Source of the DNA: Acinetobacter sp. A47
Lineage (GTDB): Bacteria > Pseudomonadota > Gammaproteobacteria > Pseudomonadales > Moraxellaceae
Length of the DNA stretch: 64,000 bases
NCBI RefSeq assembly: GCF_000805455.1
Contig: NZ_JSUS01000012.1
Coordinates: 1 to 64,000, forward strand
Reading direction: 5' to 3'
The notes under the pieces were generated by a model that saw only the letters and a program-made list of their open reading frames with translations, was not told where the DNA came from and ran no database searches. Made by a program: the position numbers and the translations under genes. Shown one piece after another: positions 1-11,220 of this stretch (the first letter of the stretch is position 1; each line of letters starts with the position of its first letter).

Positions 1-90
1 CCACCTGATCCCTTCCCGAACTCAGAAGTGAAACCTCTTAGCGCTGATGGTAGTGTGGCACTTGCCATGTGAGAGTAAGTCATCGCCAGC
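1..90 (+). rRNA. rrf: 5S ribosomal RNA, 3' portion
   Basis: The window opens inside a 5S rRNA gene. The segment from CCACCTGATCCC through CCCGAACTCAGAAGTGAAAC is the universal 5S core, and the last bases (GCCAGC) would pair with the GCTGGC that normally starts the molecule. The 5' end lies outside the window. It is the distal end of an rRNA operon, as shown by the terminator directly after it. The exact 3' end is uncertain by one or two bases. Confidence 0.93.
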
Positions 91-101
91 TTTTAAATAC
101 G

Positions 102-137
102 AAACACCCCTGACCAAATGGTTAGGGGTGTTTTTTT
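102..137 (+). terminator. Intrinsic terminator of the rRNA operon
   Basis: A long stem (AAACACCCC with GGGGTGTTT, extended inward by ACC/GGT) is followed by an uninterrupted T run. It lies 12 bases after the 5S 3' end. Confidence 0.9.
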
Positions 138-312
138 ATGCCTTGGAAAAATTAAATTGAATAGCATATTTTGAAAAATATTGATAATTTTGCTAATTTT
201 TTGAACAGATGAGTCAATAGAATATAGTTTTCCTTGTAGGCGCAAACATTGCTTTATGTTATAAATATTTTTATAGGCATGTTTTTTGCTTATTTTTATA
301 CAAGGAAAAACT

Positions 313-1761
313 ATGAAATTATCTGTTGGATTGAAAGTAGCGAACAGTTTATCGTTGACTCCTCAATTACAGCAGGCCATACGTCTTTTACAGCTCTCAA
401 GTTTGGAGCTTGAGCAAGAGATCCAGCTTCAACTGGACAGCAACCCCCTCCTTGAAAAAATTGAAGATATGAGCTCAACAGAAAGTCTTTCTACGCTGGA
501 AGCCAAAGAGACAGAGGACTTAACGACTGAGCTGAATGCCGATCATCTTCCTAATGATTTACCTGTAGACACTGAATGGGATGATATCTATACCCATCAA
601 TCTACAGCTTTGGCTACCCCAGAATATGAAGAGCGTGAGGATAACCGGCAGGCACAACGCAGTCTCAAAGAGCATATGCTGGACCAGGTGAATCTTTTGC
701 ATTTTTCTACTGTAGACAAGTTAATCGCTTATTGCATTGTTGATTCTCTGGATGACAAAGGCTTTCTGGATGCGGAGTTAGAAGATATCCTGCTTGCTGT
801 TCGACGCTTATTAGAAGAAATGGAGAGCGATGAAGATGTTGAAGAAGATGAAATTATTGTTGTTTTAAAGCATATTCAACGTCTAGATCCGATTGGGGTG
901 GGTTCAAGAAATCTGGCTGAGTGCCTAAAAATTCAGCTGGAAACCTTAGATGGCAAGACTCCCTTTATTGCCGAAGCAAAAAATCTACTGAAATATTATG
1001 AATTGCTAATTTCCAATGATTTAAATAAGTTACTCAAACAAACAGGTTTATCAAAAGAACAATTAAAGAGTGCAGTCGATTTACTGAAAACCTTGAAGCC
1101 TTATCCGGGATTAGAGTTTGATCAGCAAGAATCTGAGTATCAGGTACCAGATGTAGTGGTTTGCAAAAAAGAGCTGCATTGGCAGGTACAGCTCAATCCG
1201 GATATTTTACCCAAGTTGCGGATTAATTCATTTTATTCGGGCATGATCCGTCGCGCCGATCAAAGTGATGATAATGTCTATTTGCGTAATCAAATGCTGG
1301 AGGCAAAAAACTTTATTAAGAGTATTGATGAGCGGCATAAAACCTTGCTGAAAGTGGCAACCTGTATTGTTCAACATCAGCGCGCTTTTTTGGAGCAAGG
1401 GCCGGAAGCGATGAAGCCATTAGTGCTCCGTGATGTGGCAGAAGAGGTAGAATTGCATGAATCAACCGTATCCAGGGTTACGACCAACAAATATATGTTG
1501 ACGCCACGTGGCTTGTTCGAGCTGAAATACTTCTTTTCAAGTCATGTCGGAACCACGGCTGGCGGGGAGGCTTCATCAACTGCCATCCGGGCCATGATTA
1601 AAAAACTGATTTCGACTGAAAATCTACGTAAGCCTTTGTCAGATAATGCAATTGCCGAGATGCTGAAACAAGAAGGGATTGAGGTGGCGCGTCGTACGGT
1701 CGCAAAATATCGTGAATCGTTACATATTCCTGCATCTTCTGAAAGAAAAGTCTTGATCTGA
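313..1761 (+). CDS. rpoN: RNA polymerase sigma-54 factor RpoN
   Basis: Sigma-54 directs RNA polymerase to -24/-12 promoters and needs AAA+ enhancer-binding activators. The 482-residue product has the glutamine/leucine-rich N-terminal activator-response region (LTPQLQQAIRLLQLSSLELE near residue 20), an acidic stretch around residues 170-190, the core-binding region with LDPIGVGSRNLAECL, and a C-terminal DNA-binding domain ending in the RpoN box (ARRTVAKYRE). The reading frame is open from 286, but the ATG at 313 is preceded by AAGGA at a normal distance and gives the family N-terminus. It is followed by hpf, the usual neighbour. Length is normal for the family. Confidence 0.95.
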   Translation: MKLSVGLKVANSLSLTPQLQQAIRLLQLSSLELEQEIQLQLDSNPLLEKIEDMSSTESLSTLEAKETEDLTTELNADHLPNDLPVDTEWDDIYTHQSTALATPEYEEREDNRQAQRSLKEHMLDQVNLLHFSTVDKLIAYCIVDSLDDKGFLDAELEDILLAVRRLLEEMESDEDVEEDEIIVVLKHIQRLDPIGVGSRNLAECLKIQLETLDGKTPFIAEAKNLLKYYELLISNDLNKLLKQTGLSKEQLKSAVDLLKTLKPYPGLEFDQQESEYQVPDVVVCKKELHWQVQLNPDILPKLRINSFYSGMIRRADQSDDNVYLRNQMLEAKNFIKSIDERHKTLLKVATCIVQHQRAFLEQGPEAMKPLVLRDVAEEVELHESTVSRVTTNKYMLTPRGLFELKYFFSSHVGTTAGGEASSTAIRAMIKKLISTENLRKPLSDNAIAEMLKQEGIEVARRTVAKYRESLHIPASSERKVLI

Positions 1762-1787
1762 ATTTTAAGGTGTGACTATTCTATTGG

Positions 1788-1815
1788 TTCATTATTACGG
1801 AATAATGAATTTTTT
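1788..1815 (+). terminator. AT-rich terminator after rpoN
   Basis: TTCATTATT and AATAATGAA form a perfect 9-bp stem around an ACGG loop, followed by six T. The stem is weak (AT-rich), so readthrough into hpf is likely. Confidence 0.6.
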
Positions 1816-1928
1816 AATCATCACTAGAGGAGTCGCTGAAATGATTTAATGGCTGTAGTACCACTGATGTGCATTAAATCTGCTTGAGCGATTTCTTGTA
1901 TCCTGAGAAAAAGGTGAGGGATAGAATT

Positions 1929-2270
1929 ATGCAAATAACAATTCGTGGACACCATTTAACCATTACACCGGCAATTGAAGAAAATATAAAAGAAAAATTT
2001 AGTCAAATGACCAAGCATCTCGACCATGTGAACAGTATGCAAATCAAATTGGCTAAAGATCATCAAATAGACAAACGTTCGCATAAAGGGAGTGCAAACC
2101 ATATTGCTGAAGCAATTATACGTTTGCCGGGGGTAGAACTGTTTGCACAGGCAACTGCTGATGATATGTATACATCCATTAGAAAACTGACTGATAAATT
2201 AAAACGACAGCTTGCAAAACATAGAAAAATCCAGTGTTCGTACCAGCATGAGCTGGCACTTTTAAGTTAA
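1929..2270 (+). CDS. hpf: Ribosome hibernation-promoting factor, short form
   Basis: HPF/YfiA-family protein that binds the 30S decoding region in stationary phase and favours inactive ribosome dimers. The 113-residue product has the family fold signature: it starts MQITIRGHHLTITPAIEE, carries a basic middle, and ends with DMYTSIRKLTDKLKRQLAKH and a short tail, which marks the short form (no long C-terminal dimerisation domain). The frame is open from 1884, but the ATG at 1929 has a strong ribosome-binding site (GGTGAGGG) and matches the family start. Placement after rpoN is conserved in gammaproteobacteria. Confidence 0.92.
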   Translation: MQITIRGHHLTITPAIEENIKEKFSQMTKHLDHVNSMQIKLAKDHQIDKRSHKGSANHIAEAIIRLPGVELFAQATADDMYTSIRKLTDKLKRQLAKHRKIQCSYQHELALLS

Positions 2271-2282
2271 TTTTTATTTTAT

Positions 2283-2314
2283 AAAAGAGGCTTTTTTATA
2301 GGGCCTCTTTTTTT
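2283..2314 (+). terminator. Intrinsic terminator after hpf
   Basis: AAAAGAGGC pairs with GCCTCTTTT around an 11-base loop and runs into T residues, 12 bases after the hpf stop. Confidence 0.85.
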
Positions 2315-2335
2315 ATTGATAAAAAAAGAAACTGC

Positions 2336-2363
2336 TTACTGAATTATGTGAAAAAGTTATAGT
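2336..2363 (+). promoter_or_regulatory. Candidate sigma-70 promoter for ibaG-murA-hisG
   Basis: TTACTG and TATAGT are spaced 16 bases apart and sit 44 bases before the ibaG start, just after the hpf terminator. Assigned by eye from consensus similarity only. Confidence 0.5.
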
Positions 2364-2407
2364 AAAATAGCTCGTTTTACACCAATGGTTGTATAAGAGG
2401 TCTTGAA

Positions 2408-2659
2408 ATGAATAGTGAGCAGCTCACGCAAATTTTAAAAGAAGCTTTCCCTGAAGCAGAAGTAGCAGTGAGCGGACAAGCTGGGAAATTTGACCTGCGT
2501 ATTGTTGATGATCAGTTTGAAGGTAAACGTACCGTTGCTCGTCAACAATCGGTTTATGCACCTCTAAATTCTTATATTGCGAGTGGTGAAGTTCACGCAG
2601 TCACGATTCGCGCAATGACAAAAGACGAATGGCGCAAAGCAAGCCTTTTCGGAGCTTAA
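2408..2659 (+). CDS. ibaG: BolA-family protein IbaG
   Basis: Small (83-residue) BolA-like protein. Family members bind monothiol glutaredoxins and [2Fe-2S] clusters; IbaG is linked to acid stress and iron-sulfur trafficking. The sequence shows the class II KH-like BolA pattern: MNSEQLTQILKEAFPEAEV, a glycine-rich loop, then AVTIRAMTKDEW near the end, with the conserved H (EVHAVTI) as a possible cluster ligand. It lies 6 bases upstream of murA, the conserved ibaG-murA pairing in gammaproteobacteria, and is probably co-transcribed with murA and hisG. Confidence 0.9.
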   Translation: MNSEQLTQILKEAFPEAEVAVSGQAGKFDLRIVDDQFEGKRTVARQQSVYAPLNSYIASGEVHAVTIRAMTKDEWRKASLFGA

Positions 2660-4605
<1,946 letters not shown>

Positions 4606-4626
4606 GTCATTTTCTAGGCCTGTATA

Positions 4627-4655
4627 AAAAAACCGTTCTTCTGAACGGTTTTTTT
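4627..4655 (+). terminator. Intrinsic terminator after hisG
   Basis: AACCGTTC and GAACGGTT form a perfect stem around TTCT, flanked by an A run and a T run, so it could act on both strands. Confidence 0.9.
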
Positions 4656-4711
4656 ATAGGTTTTTATATTAAAAAAGATGCTTCCTTTGCTGTTTTGTTC
4701 TATGTTTAAAC

Positions 4712-5404
4712 TTGGTGATCGATCCAAACTATAAAGAAATGATGAAAAATCCACAGCAACGTAAACAGGAATCTATCCTGAAATTACAGGCACAGGCCAT
4801 TCCGTATATCGACTGGTTGCCGCATATCGAATCTAGTGAAGAGGCCGTGGTACGTTCTGCCGAAAGTATTGCCAAACGGGTGATAGCCTGTTTGCTTGTC
4901 ATACGAGTTGCATGTGATCTGGAGCATGATCAGTTTGATCAGGAAACCGAAGACTTTATTCTCGATCTGTTAGATAAATTTGAAGTTGCTGCTGAATTAA
5001 CTGTCAAAGAAAAAAATATATTGAATCGAAGCGCTGCACCGCAAGATATCATCAATATGATCTGGAAGTATGAAGCCTATTGGGTGTTGCTGTGGGCATT
5101 AGGGATTGTCGAAGAGCTGAAATATCCAGATGAAATCGCAGATTGTGATTTTGCGATTCAGGCCGTATCTGGCTGCCAGTCATTGCAAGCGTTCATGCAG
5201 CAGGTAAAATTAAGAAGTATTGAGGAAATTCTGGATGAAGCTGACCTGATTTACCGCTACGACTGGGCATGTGTTGATGCCCGGCTAAAACAGCAAAATG
5301 CGCCTGCTCATTTAAATGCTTCAGTAGTTCTGGAACGGCATGGCGCTTTAAACTGGTTGATACAAAAAGATGCAGATTGGGACAATCCGGATGTAAATAC
5401 CTAA
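4712..5404 (+). CDS. DUF4272-domain protein of unknown function
   Basis: The 230-residue product resembles DUF4272 proteins: QRKQESILKLQAQAIPYIDW, LPHIESSEEAVVRSAESIAKR, then YEAYWVLLWALGIVEEL. No enzymatic motif or signal peptide is visible, so it is probably cytoplasmic; function unknown. The start is unclear. Candidates in frame are TTG 4712, GTG 4715 and ATG 4739, none with a good ribosome-binding site. An ATG at 4702 is in another frame and would join this one if a single G in the CTTGGTG stretch were absent. It stands alone between hisG and hisD. Confidence 0.75.
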   Translation: MVIDPNYKEMMKNPQQRKQESILKLQAQAIPYIDWLPHIESSEEAVVRSAESIAKRVIACLLVIRVACDLEHDQFDQETEDFILDLLDKFEVAAELTVKEKNILNRSAAPQDIINMIWKYEAYWVLLWALGIVEELKYPDEIADCDFAIQAVSGCQSLQAFMQQVKLRSIEEILDEADLIYRYDWACVDARLKQQNAPAHLNASVVLERHGALNWLIQKDADWDNPDVNT

Positions 5405-5533
5405 GATTAAAAAATTAATTCCATTAAAAGCTTTTTCCCATAAAAGCTGAGGAAATACTGCGGTTATCTTGCCCACAAGCGTATGGAAAAAGAGTAAACT
5501 TATCGCTCTCTTTTTCACCTTGTGGGTAAATTG

Positions 5534-6826
5534 ATGCGACGTTTATCGACTCAAGATCAGAACTTTAAACAGGCATTTGCTGAGCTTTTGGCATTTGAAA
5601 CTGTTAATGATCCTCAACTAGTACAAACTGTAGACCAGATTATTGCTGATGTTCGTCAGCATGGTGACGCTCATGTACTTAAATTAACGCAGCAGTTCGA
5701 TCGACATCCCGCGCATCAATTCTCAGATCTGGAACTGACTCAGGCACAGCTCAAATCGGCATTTGAAGGTTTAAGTGGCGAGATTCGTGAGGCACTGGAG
5801 CTGGCTGCCAAACGGATCCGTTCTTTCCATCAGGCACAAAAGCAGGACGGTTGGACTTATGTCGATGACCTGGGGAATACCTTGGGTCAGAAAGTCACAC
5901 CGCTGGATCGTGTTGGGATTTATGTACCAGGCGGATTAGCCTCTTATCCGTCATCAGTACTGATGAATGCGTTACCGGCACATGTGGCGGGTGTCCCAGA
6001 AATTATCATGGTGGTGCCGGCGCCGAATGGTGAATTGAATCCATTAGTACTGGCTGCTGCCCATCTGGCAGGGGTAAGCCGGGTATTTACCATTGGTGGT
6101 GCGCAAGCCGTTGCCGCATTGGCCTACGGTACTGAAACCATTCCAGCCGTAGATAAAATTACCGGCCCCGGGAACCGCTTTGTGGCTGCTGCCAAGCGTG
6201 CAGTGTTTGGACAGGTTGGTATCGATATGATTGCAGGCCCTTCGGAAATTCTGGTTTATGCCGAAGGTGAAAATAACGCTGAATGGCTGGCTATGGACGT
6301 ATTATCTCAGGCAGAACACGATACCGTTGCACAAGCCATCTTTATTACCCCGGATGAAGCATTATTAAATGCAGTTGACGCTGCAATTGAAAAGCATTTA
6401 ACGGAATTGCCAAAGGCTGAAATTGCCAGAACTTCAATTCAAAATCGCGGTGCATTGGTGCTGGTAAAAGACCGGGCCGAAGCAGTTGAACTGATTAATC
6501 AGGTGGCGCCTGAGCATTTGGAGTTATGTCTTGATGATGCCGAGCTGATGAGCCAGCAGGTTCGTCATGCAGGTGCAATCTTTATGGGACGTTACACTCC
6601 TGAAGCGATTGGCGATTATTGTGCGGGGCCAAACCATGTCCTGCCAACTTCGGGCACCGCACGTTTTTCTTCACCGCTCGGTGTTTACGATTTCCAGAAG
6701 CGTTCTAGCCTGATCATGTGCTCTGAAGAAGGCGTGAAGAGCTTGGCAAAAGCAGCAGATGTTTTGGCAGTACAGGAAAATCTTGATGCCCATGCGCGTT
6801 CGGCCCGTTATCGTTATAAAGATTGA
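5534..6826 (+). CDS. hisD: Histidinol dehydrogenase HisD
   Basis: Catalyses the last two steps of histidine synthesis, NAD-dependent oxidation of L-histidinol to histidine, with a zinc ion per active site. The 430-residue protein shows [17 protein letters not shown], the family signature [12 protein letters not shown] (around residue 235), [19 protein letters not shown], and the C-terminal [18 protein letters not shown]. The ATG at 5534 was chosen over the upstream GTG at 5522 because it gives the usual N-terminus MRRLSTQD. hisC follows after a 158-base gap that holds a repeat element. Confidence 0.96.
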   Translation: MRRLSTQDQNFKQAFAELLAFETVNDPQLVQTVDQIIADVRQHGDAHVLKLTQQFDRHPAHQFSDLELTQAQLKSAFEGLSGEIREALELAAKRIRSFHQAQKQDGWTYVDDLGNTLGQKVTPLDRVGIYVPGGLASYPSSVLMNALPAHVAGVPEIIMVVPAPNGELNPLVLAAAHLAGVSRVFTIGGAQAVAALAYGTETIPAVDKITGPGNRFVAAAKRAVFGQVGIDMIAGPSEILVYAEGENNAEWLAMDVLSQAEHDTVAQAIFITPDEALLNAVDAAIEKHLTELPKAEIARTSIQNRGALVLVKDRAEAVELINQVAPEHLELCLDDAELMSQQVRHAGAIFMGRYTPEAIGDYCAGPNHVLPTSGTARFSSPLGVYDFQKRSSLIMCSEEGVKSLAKAADVLAVQENLDAHARSARYRYKD

Positions 6827-6867
6827 ACAAGAAGTGAGTATCGTGGTCGAGCACGATAATACATAGC

Positions 6868-6964
6868 AACCTCTCCCTAACCCTCTTTAAAATTGAGAGG
6901 GGCTTGTCACGCTACAGGTGAAATAAGTTTCAAGCTCCTCTCTCCCTTGAGGAGAAGTTGGGAG
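6868..6964. repeat. Two-hairpin intergenic repeat-like element between hisD and hisC
   Basis: Two small hairpins lie 34 bases apart: CCTCTC paired with GAGAGG (6870-6900) and CTCCTC paired with GAGGAG (6935-6954). The sequence is pyrimidine-rich on one arm and purine-rich on the other, including CTCTCCCTAACCCTC. The build is that of a dispersed extragenic palindromic element. Only one copy is in the window, so dispersal is inferred. Confidence 0.5.
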
Positions 6965-6984
6965 CGGAAATAAGAGAAGATAAA

Positions 6985-8070
6985 ATGACGTTTACAGCAC
7001 AACAAATGCGTTTTTGGAGTCCAGAGGTTCGTGAATTGGAACCTTATGTACCCGGTGAGCAACCTAAAATCCAGAATTTACTCAAGCTGAATACCAATGA
7101 AAATCCATATCCGCCATCACCCAAGGTAGTGCAGGCTGTACAGGATGTTTTAACTGAACAAGCCGATGCCTTGCGTTTATATCCAGATCCGGATGCGATG
7201 GCTTTAAAACAGGCGATTGCCAAGCAGCAGCAGGTTGATGTGGCTCAGGTATTTGTTGGTAATGGCTCGGATGAGGTTTTGGCACATATTTTTAAAGCTT
7301 TTTTTATCCAGAAAGAGCCGATTCTTTACCCGGATATTACCTATAGTTTTTATCCTGTCTATAGCCAGTTTTTTGGCGTGCACACCAAGCAGATTCCATT
7401 GAATGAAAAATTTGAAATCAATGTGTCGGACTATGAACAGCAAAATGGCGGGATTATTATCACCAATCCCAATGCGCCGACCAGTATTGCATTGGGTCTA
7501 GATGAGATTGAACAGGTGCTGAAGTCCAATCCGGATCGTGTGGTGGTAATTGATGAAGCCTATGTCGATTTTGGAGCCGAATCGGCGGTACAGCTGGTCA
7601 GTCGTTATGACAATCTGGTGGTGTGTCAAACCACATCCAAGTCACGTTCACTGGCCGGGCTACGGGTAGGTTTTGCGATTGCACAAGCGCATTTGATTGC
7701 AGCACTGGAAGCGGTAAAAAACAGCTTTAACTCTTATCCAATGGATCGTTTTGCAATTGCGGCCGCTGTCGCTTCCTTTGAAGACCAGGCTTACTTTGAA
7801 GCGCAATGTGCCAAAGTGATGGCAAGTCGCGAAAAACTGGTCAGTGAGCTGACTGCTTTGGGCTTTCATGTTTTGCCGTCAAAAGCCAATTTTATCTTTG
7901 CAACCCATCCGCAACACGAAGCTGCGCAGTTGGCGCAACAATTGCGTGAGCAGGGCATCATTGTACGTTATTTCAATAAACCACGTATTGATCAGTTCTT
8001 GCGTATCACCATTGGTACAGATGAACAGAATCAGCGTCTGGTCGAGACCCTTAAAACACACATTTTATAA
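6985..8070 (+). CDS. hisC: Histidinol-phosphate aminotransferase HisC
   Basis: PLP enzyme of aminotransferase class I/II that converts imidazole-acetol phosphate and glutamate to histidinol phosphate. The 361-residue product has [12 protein letters not shown] near residue 25, [27 protein letters not shown], and the PLP-lysine motif [15 protein letters not shown]. The ATG at 6985 (after AGAGAAGA) gives the normal N-terminus; the frame extends to a TTG at 6958 inside the repeat element. It ends 14 bases before the convergent pabB stop. Confidence 0.95.
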   Translation: MTFTAQQMRFWSPEVRELEPYVPGEQPKIQNLLKLNTNENPYPPSPKVVQAVQDVLTEQADALRLYPDPDAMALKQAIAKQQQVDVAQVFVGNGSDEVLAHIFKAFFIQKEPILYPDITYSFYPVYSQFFGVHTKQIPLNEKFEINVSDYEQQNGGIIITNPNAPTSIALGLDEIEQVLKSNPDRVVVIDEAYVDFGAESAVQLVSRYDNLVVCQTTSKSRSLAGLRVGFAIAQAHLIAALEAVKNSFNSYPMDRFAIAAAVASFEDQAYFEAQCAKVMASREKLVSELTALGFHVLPSKANFIFATHPQHEAAQLAQQLREQGIIVRYFNKPRIDQFLRITIGTDEQNQRLVETLKTHIL

Positions 8071-8084
8071 TTTTGAAGTGACAG

Positions 8085-9434
8085 TTAATGTTCCGAAGTC
8101 TGCCATGTATTGAGTAAATCCAGCATGGCAGAAATTTTATCAAAACATTCCTGATACTCTGCTTCAGCTTCAGAAGCGATGGTAATCCCACCGCCAGCCC
8201 ACATCGATAACTGATCCTGATATTTTTGGATACTCCGAATCAGGATATTCCAGCAGCCGGTACCATCAAAATTAAAATAGCCCAGACTGCCACAATAGGC
8301 ACCACGTGGCGCGCCTTCCAGTTCTTCAATAATCTGCATGGCCCGGATTTTTGGGGCGCCAGTGATGGAACCACCGGGCAAGGCTGACAATAACATTTGC
8401 ATCGGATTGATTTCCGGCTTTAAAGATGCCGTGATTTCGCTCACCATATGGTGGACCTGATTAAAGCTTTCAATTTCGAACAGTTTGGTGGTTTCAACAG
8501 AGCCGGTTTCAGCATAAACACTCAGGTCATTGCGTAGAAGATCTACAATCATGACATTTTCGGCCTGATCTTTTTTAGAATGGCTGAGTTTGTCTTTGGA
8601 AATTTGGTCTTGTTGTGGATCATCAAAACGTGGCATGGTGCCCTTGATTGGGCGGGTTTTAATTTTCCGGTTGGCCTGAAACTCAATAAATAATTCTGGT
8701 GAACAGCTTAACAGCTCAAACTGCTGGATTTTAAGATAGCCTGCATAAGGGGCATGAGTCAGTTCCCAGAGCGTTTGGGCACGACTCAAAACAGAGCCTT
8801 CTGCGCGAGCGGTAAACTCCTGGGTCAAATTGATTTGATAGCAGTCACCGGCTTTAATGTATTCCTGAACCTGATGAAATGCTGCCAGATATTGTTGTTT
8901 GCTCCAGCGCGGATGACATTGTTCCAGCAGTGAAAGTGTTACCGGAACATGGACAGGTTGATGAATACGTCTGCAAATTTGTTCAAAGATTGCTGCAGCC
9001 TGTTTTTCATCACTATAAAAACACCAAGCATTATTCTCAAACTTTAAAAAAGTTGTATACCGGCCCAGGAAAAAACCGGGCTGTTGACGTGAGCTTGCGT
9101 TAACGAATTGACCGGCACTGTAATCGTAACCGAAGAAACCAATATAACCGCCATTAAAAGAGGTTGCAGTTATTGCGGGCTGGGCCGTGGTCTTAAAGCT
9201 TGAAAAGGCGATAGGAGAACAGGAGTCTGATCGTTTCTGATATTGGTTAAACTGGACCTGCTGGAAACGTTGTAAGGCTGAATGCTGAAAAATTAAAAAT
9301 TCTTGCGGTAAAAAGGCAATAACGGGAGCATTGTGGTCATATAAGTAGACTAAACCCGTTAAGTCATAGAGTTTTGTTAGAAGATCAAATGCAGAAGTGA
9401 GTTGCGTGTTAAGCTTTTGCTGGAAATAAGACAT
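8085..9434 (-). CDS. pabB: Aminodeoxychorismate synthase component I PabB
   Basis: Converts chorismate to 4-amino-4-deoxychorismate for folate synthesis, with ammonia from PabA. The chorismate-binding domain fills the C-terminal two thirds: CYQINLTQEF, SCSPELF, then PIKGTMPR, whose lysine separates PabB from TrpE (PLAGT). Next are DLLRNDLS, VHHMVSE, and ALPGGSITGAPKIRAM. I prefer the ATG at 9434 (449 residues, MSYFQQKLN); an in-frame ATG at 9488 would add 18 residues, and neither has a well-placed ribosome-binding site. It is convergent with hisC and shares a short gap with it. Confidence 0.92.
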   Translation of the reverse strand: MSYFQQKLNTQLTSAFDLLTKLYDLTGLVYLYDHNAPVIAFLPQEFLIFQHSALQRFQQVQFNQYQKRSDSCSPIAFSSFKTTAQPAITATSFNGGYIGFFGYDYSAGQFVNASSRQQPGFFLGRYTTFLKFENNAWCFYSDEKQAAAIFEQICRRIHQPVHVPVTLSLLEQCHPRWSKQQYLAAFHQVQEYIKAGDCYQINLTQEFTARAEGSVLSRAQTLWELTHAPYAGYLKIQQFELLSCSPELFIEFQANRKIKTRPIKGTMPRFDDPQQDQISKDKLSHSKKDQAENVMIVDLLRNDLSVYAETGSVETTKLFEIESFNQVHHMVSEITASLKPEINPMQMLLSALPGGSITGAPKIRAMQIIEELEGAPRGAYCGSLGYFNFDGTGCWNILIRSIQKYQDQLSMWAGGGITIASEAEAEYQECFDKISAMLDLLNTWQTSEH

Positions 9435-9488
9435 AAAAACGAAAATACTTGCAGATACATTTGGAGAGGTGAATTGTACTACATTCAC

Positions 9489-9956
9489 CTGCGCGGGACG
9501 GAAATTTATGATCGGTGTGGCGAAAAACTGACATTTTCAGGTGCAGATCAGAGCTTGTTTCTGGTTTGCTTATACAAGTGATAGAACTGTCACCTTAATA
9601 CTAAAAAACGCATTTTTGTATACACTTGTAACCATGTGGCGGTGAGCGGATAAATGGAGAAATATTCGTACAAGCGGATGGTCTTTTGTTAAGGAAAATA
9701 AGAAATAAATAAAATTTACATAGATTTAGAATCGTTTTTCAAATACAGGGAAGTGAGTGATTTATATGCCGTTTATCGGGTTGTACTTAAAAAGCAGTTA
9801 ACAGGAGTTGAACATAAAATAACAAACAGGTAATTTAGTAATTGCTAAGCGAACTACTCAAGGATTGGAAGTTCTAGTTGTCATTAATAAAAAAACGACC
9901 GTGGACAGTTTAGAGTAGTGAAAGTCAAAAAATAAATGCTCTTGGGAGAGTGCTCA
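9489..9956. other. Upstream region between pabB and the fil locus
   Basis: This 468-base gene-free stretch should hold the pabB promoter (minus strand) and the filA promoter. An inverted repeat, TACAAGTG (9573-9580) and CACTTGTA (9623-9630), is separated by 42 bases and could be a regulator site. I could not place convincing -35/-10 pairs. The filA ribosome-binding site GGGAGAG lies at 9944-9950. Confidence 0.4.
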
Positions 9957-10949
9957 ATGAAAATGTTTACTAAACTTGTTTTAGTTTCTTCAATGGCGAT
10001 TAGCGCAAATGCAATGGCTATGCAGTCAATGGATGATGCTGCACTAAGCGCTGCAACAGGTCAAGATGGTCTTAATATCGGTATCGGTATTTCTAAAATC
10101 GAAATCGAAAAAGTTTTAATTCATGATAATGATGGTTTGGCTGCGTCTGCTGGTGGTACGGGTGAAGCTGGTGCTATCGTCATTAAATCAAACGGTACTG
10201 GCGCTACAACGGCAAATGGTGTTGTGATCACTGCACCAATGAATGCAGCTGGTGATGCGCTTGATACTACTCGTGCCCTGGCATCTCATAACCTTGCTGA
10301 TTTAGTGATTGATACAGACAAAGGTACAGGTACCAATGGTGCATTCCTGAACGTTGCTGCAGCAGTGTCTGGTCTAGACATTTATGTAGGTGAAATTGGC
10401 GTATCGGGGTCAAATGCTGCGAGTACAACAGATGTTCGTCGTGGTAATGATGATACCAACTACAATGCAATTTTATCTGGCTTGACGGTTAAAACCGGTT
10501 TAACAAGTGCGAACATCCAGTTGGGTGCTGCTCCACAAGGTGCAATGATTGCTTTAAATACAACAATGAAAGGTGGTTTGGAGCTTAAAGATCTTGGTAT
10601 CGTAGATAGCTCAACCAAACAAGGTTCAGGTGATGGTAGCGTAGGTAACCGTGCTGCTGGTCAAATCTATCTTGATAGCATCAAGGTAGCTGATGCTACT
10701 GGCACTGACCTGACTGTAAATGCTGCAGTAAGTGTTGTAGGTAAAGAAGCCACAAATAATGGTTATTTACGTATCATTACAGGTTCTGGCGCTTCAACTC
10801 CAGCAACTGATGTATATATCAAGGGCGTACATTTAGGCAGTCAAGATGCCAAGTCAATTGGTGATGTTGAAGTACAAGGTCTACAAACTTACTACAACAA
10901 CGGTTCTGCAAATGTGAAAGGTTCTATGATCACAATTTCTGGTCACTAA
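9957..10949 (+). CDS. filA: FilA-type secreted protein (DUF6160-like)
   Basis: The 330-residue exported protein begins with a clear Sec signal peptide (MKMFTKLVLVSSMAISANAMA), then the motif DDAALSAATGQDGLNI typical of the FilA-type family. The mature part is rich in Gly, Ala, Thr and Asn, with alternating hydrophobic residues suggesting beta strands, no cysteine and few aromatics. It is annotated in Acinetobacter as a putative pilus-assembly protein, but nothing here resembles a pilin or chaperone. By analogy with Fap systems I infer it is the exported substrate. The start at 9957 has a good GGGAGAG site; the frame opens at 9936. A terminator separates it from filB. Confidence 0.75.
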   Translation: MKMFTKLVLVSSMAISANAMAMQSMDDAALSAATGQDGLNIGIGISKIEIEKVLIHDNDGLAASAGGTGEAGAIVIKSNGTGATTANGVVITAPMNAAGDALDTTRALASHNLADLVIDTDKGTGTNGAFLNVAAAVSGLDIYVGEIGVSGSNAASTTDVRRGNDDTNYNAILSGLTVKTGLTSANIQLGAAPQGAMIALNTTMKGGLELKDLGIVDSSTKQGSGDGSVGNRAAGQIYLDSIKVADATGTDLTVNAAVSVVGKEATNNGYLRIITGSGASTPATDVYIKGVHLGSQDAKSIGDVEVQGLQTYYNNGSANVKGSMITISGH

Positions 10950-10964
10950 TACCTTCTTCTAAAG

Positions 10965-10991
10965 AAAGCGCACAATGTGCGCTTTTTTTTA
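10965..10991 (+). terminator. Intrinsic terminator between filA and filB
   Basis: AAAGCGCAC pairs with GTGCGCTTT around AAT and is followed by eight or more T. It probably lets filA be made in excess over the downstream export genes, unless filB has its own promoter in 10992-11220. Confidence 0.88.
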
Positions 10992-11220
10992 TTTTAAATA
11001 GAGTAATTTAAGCTAATAATTTTAGAATGTCAGGCCAGTCACAATACTTTGTTAAAACTTTACTTAATTCTATTTTTCATTACATTTCGTCAAAAAAAAC
11101 TAAAAAAAAGCTGTTTTTTTCTATAAAAAAAGGTATCTTCAACAGACAGGGATGTAGTGTTTTTAAACACTAAAATAAAACGAATAAGGCAAGTTGTGCC
11201 ATAGTTAGAAAAAGAGAATT

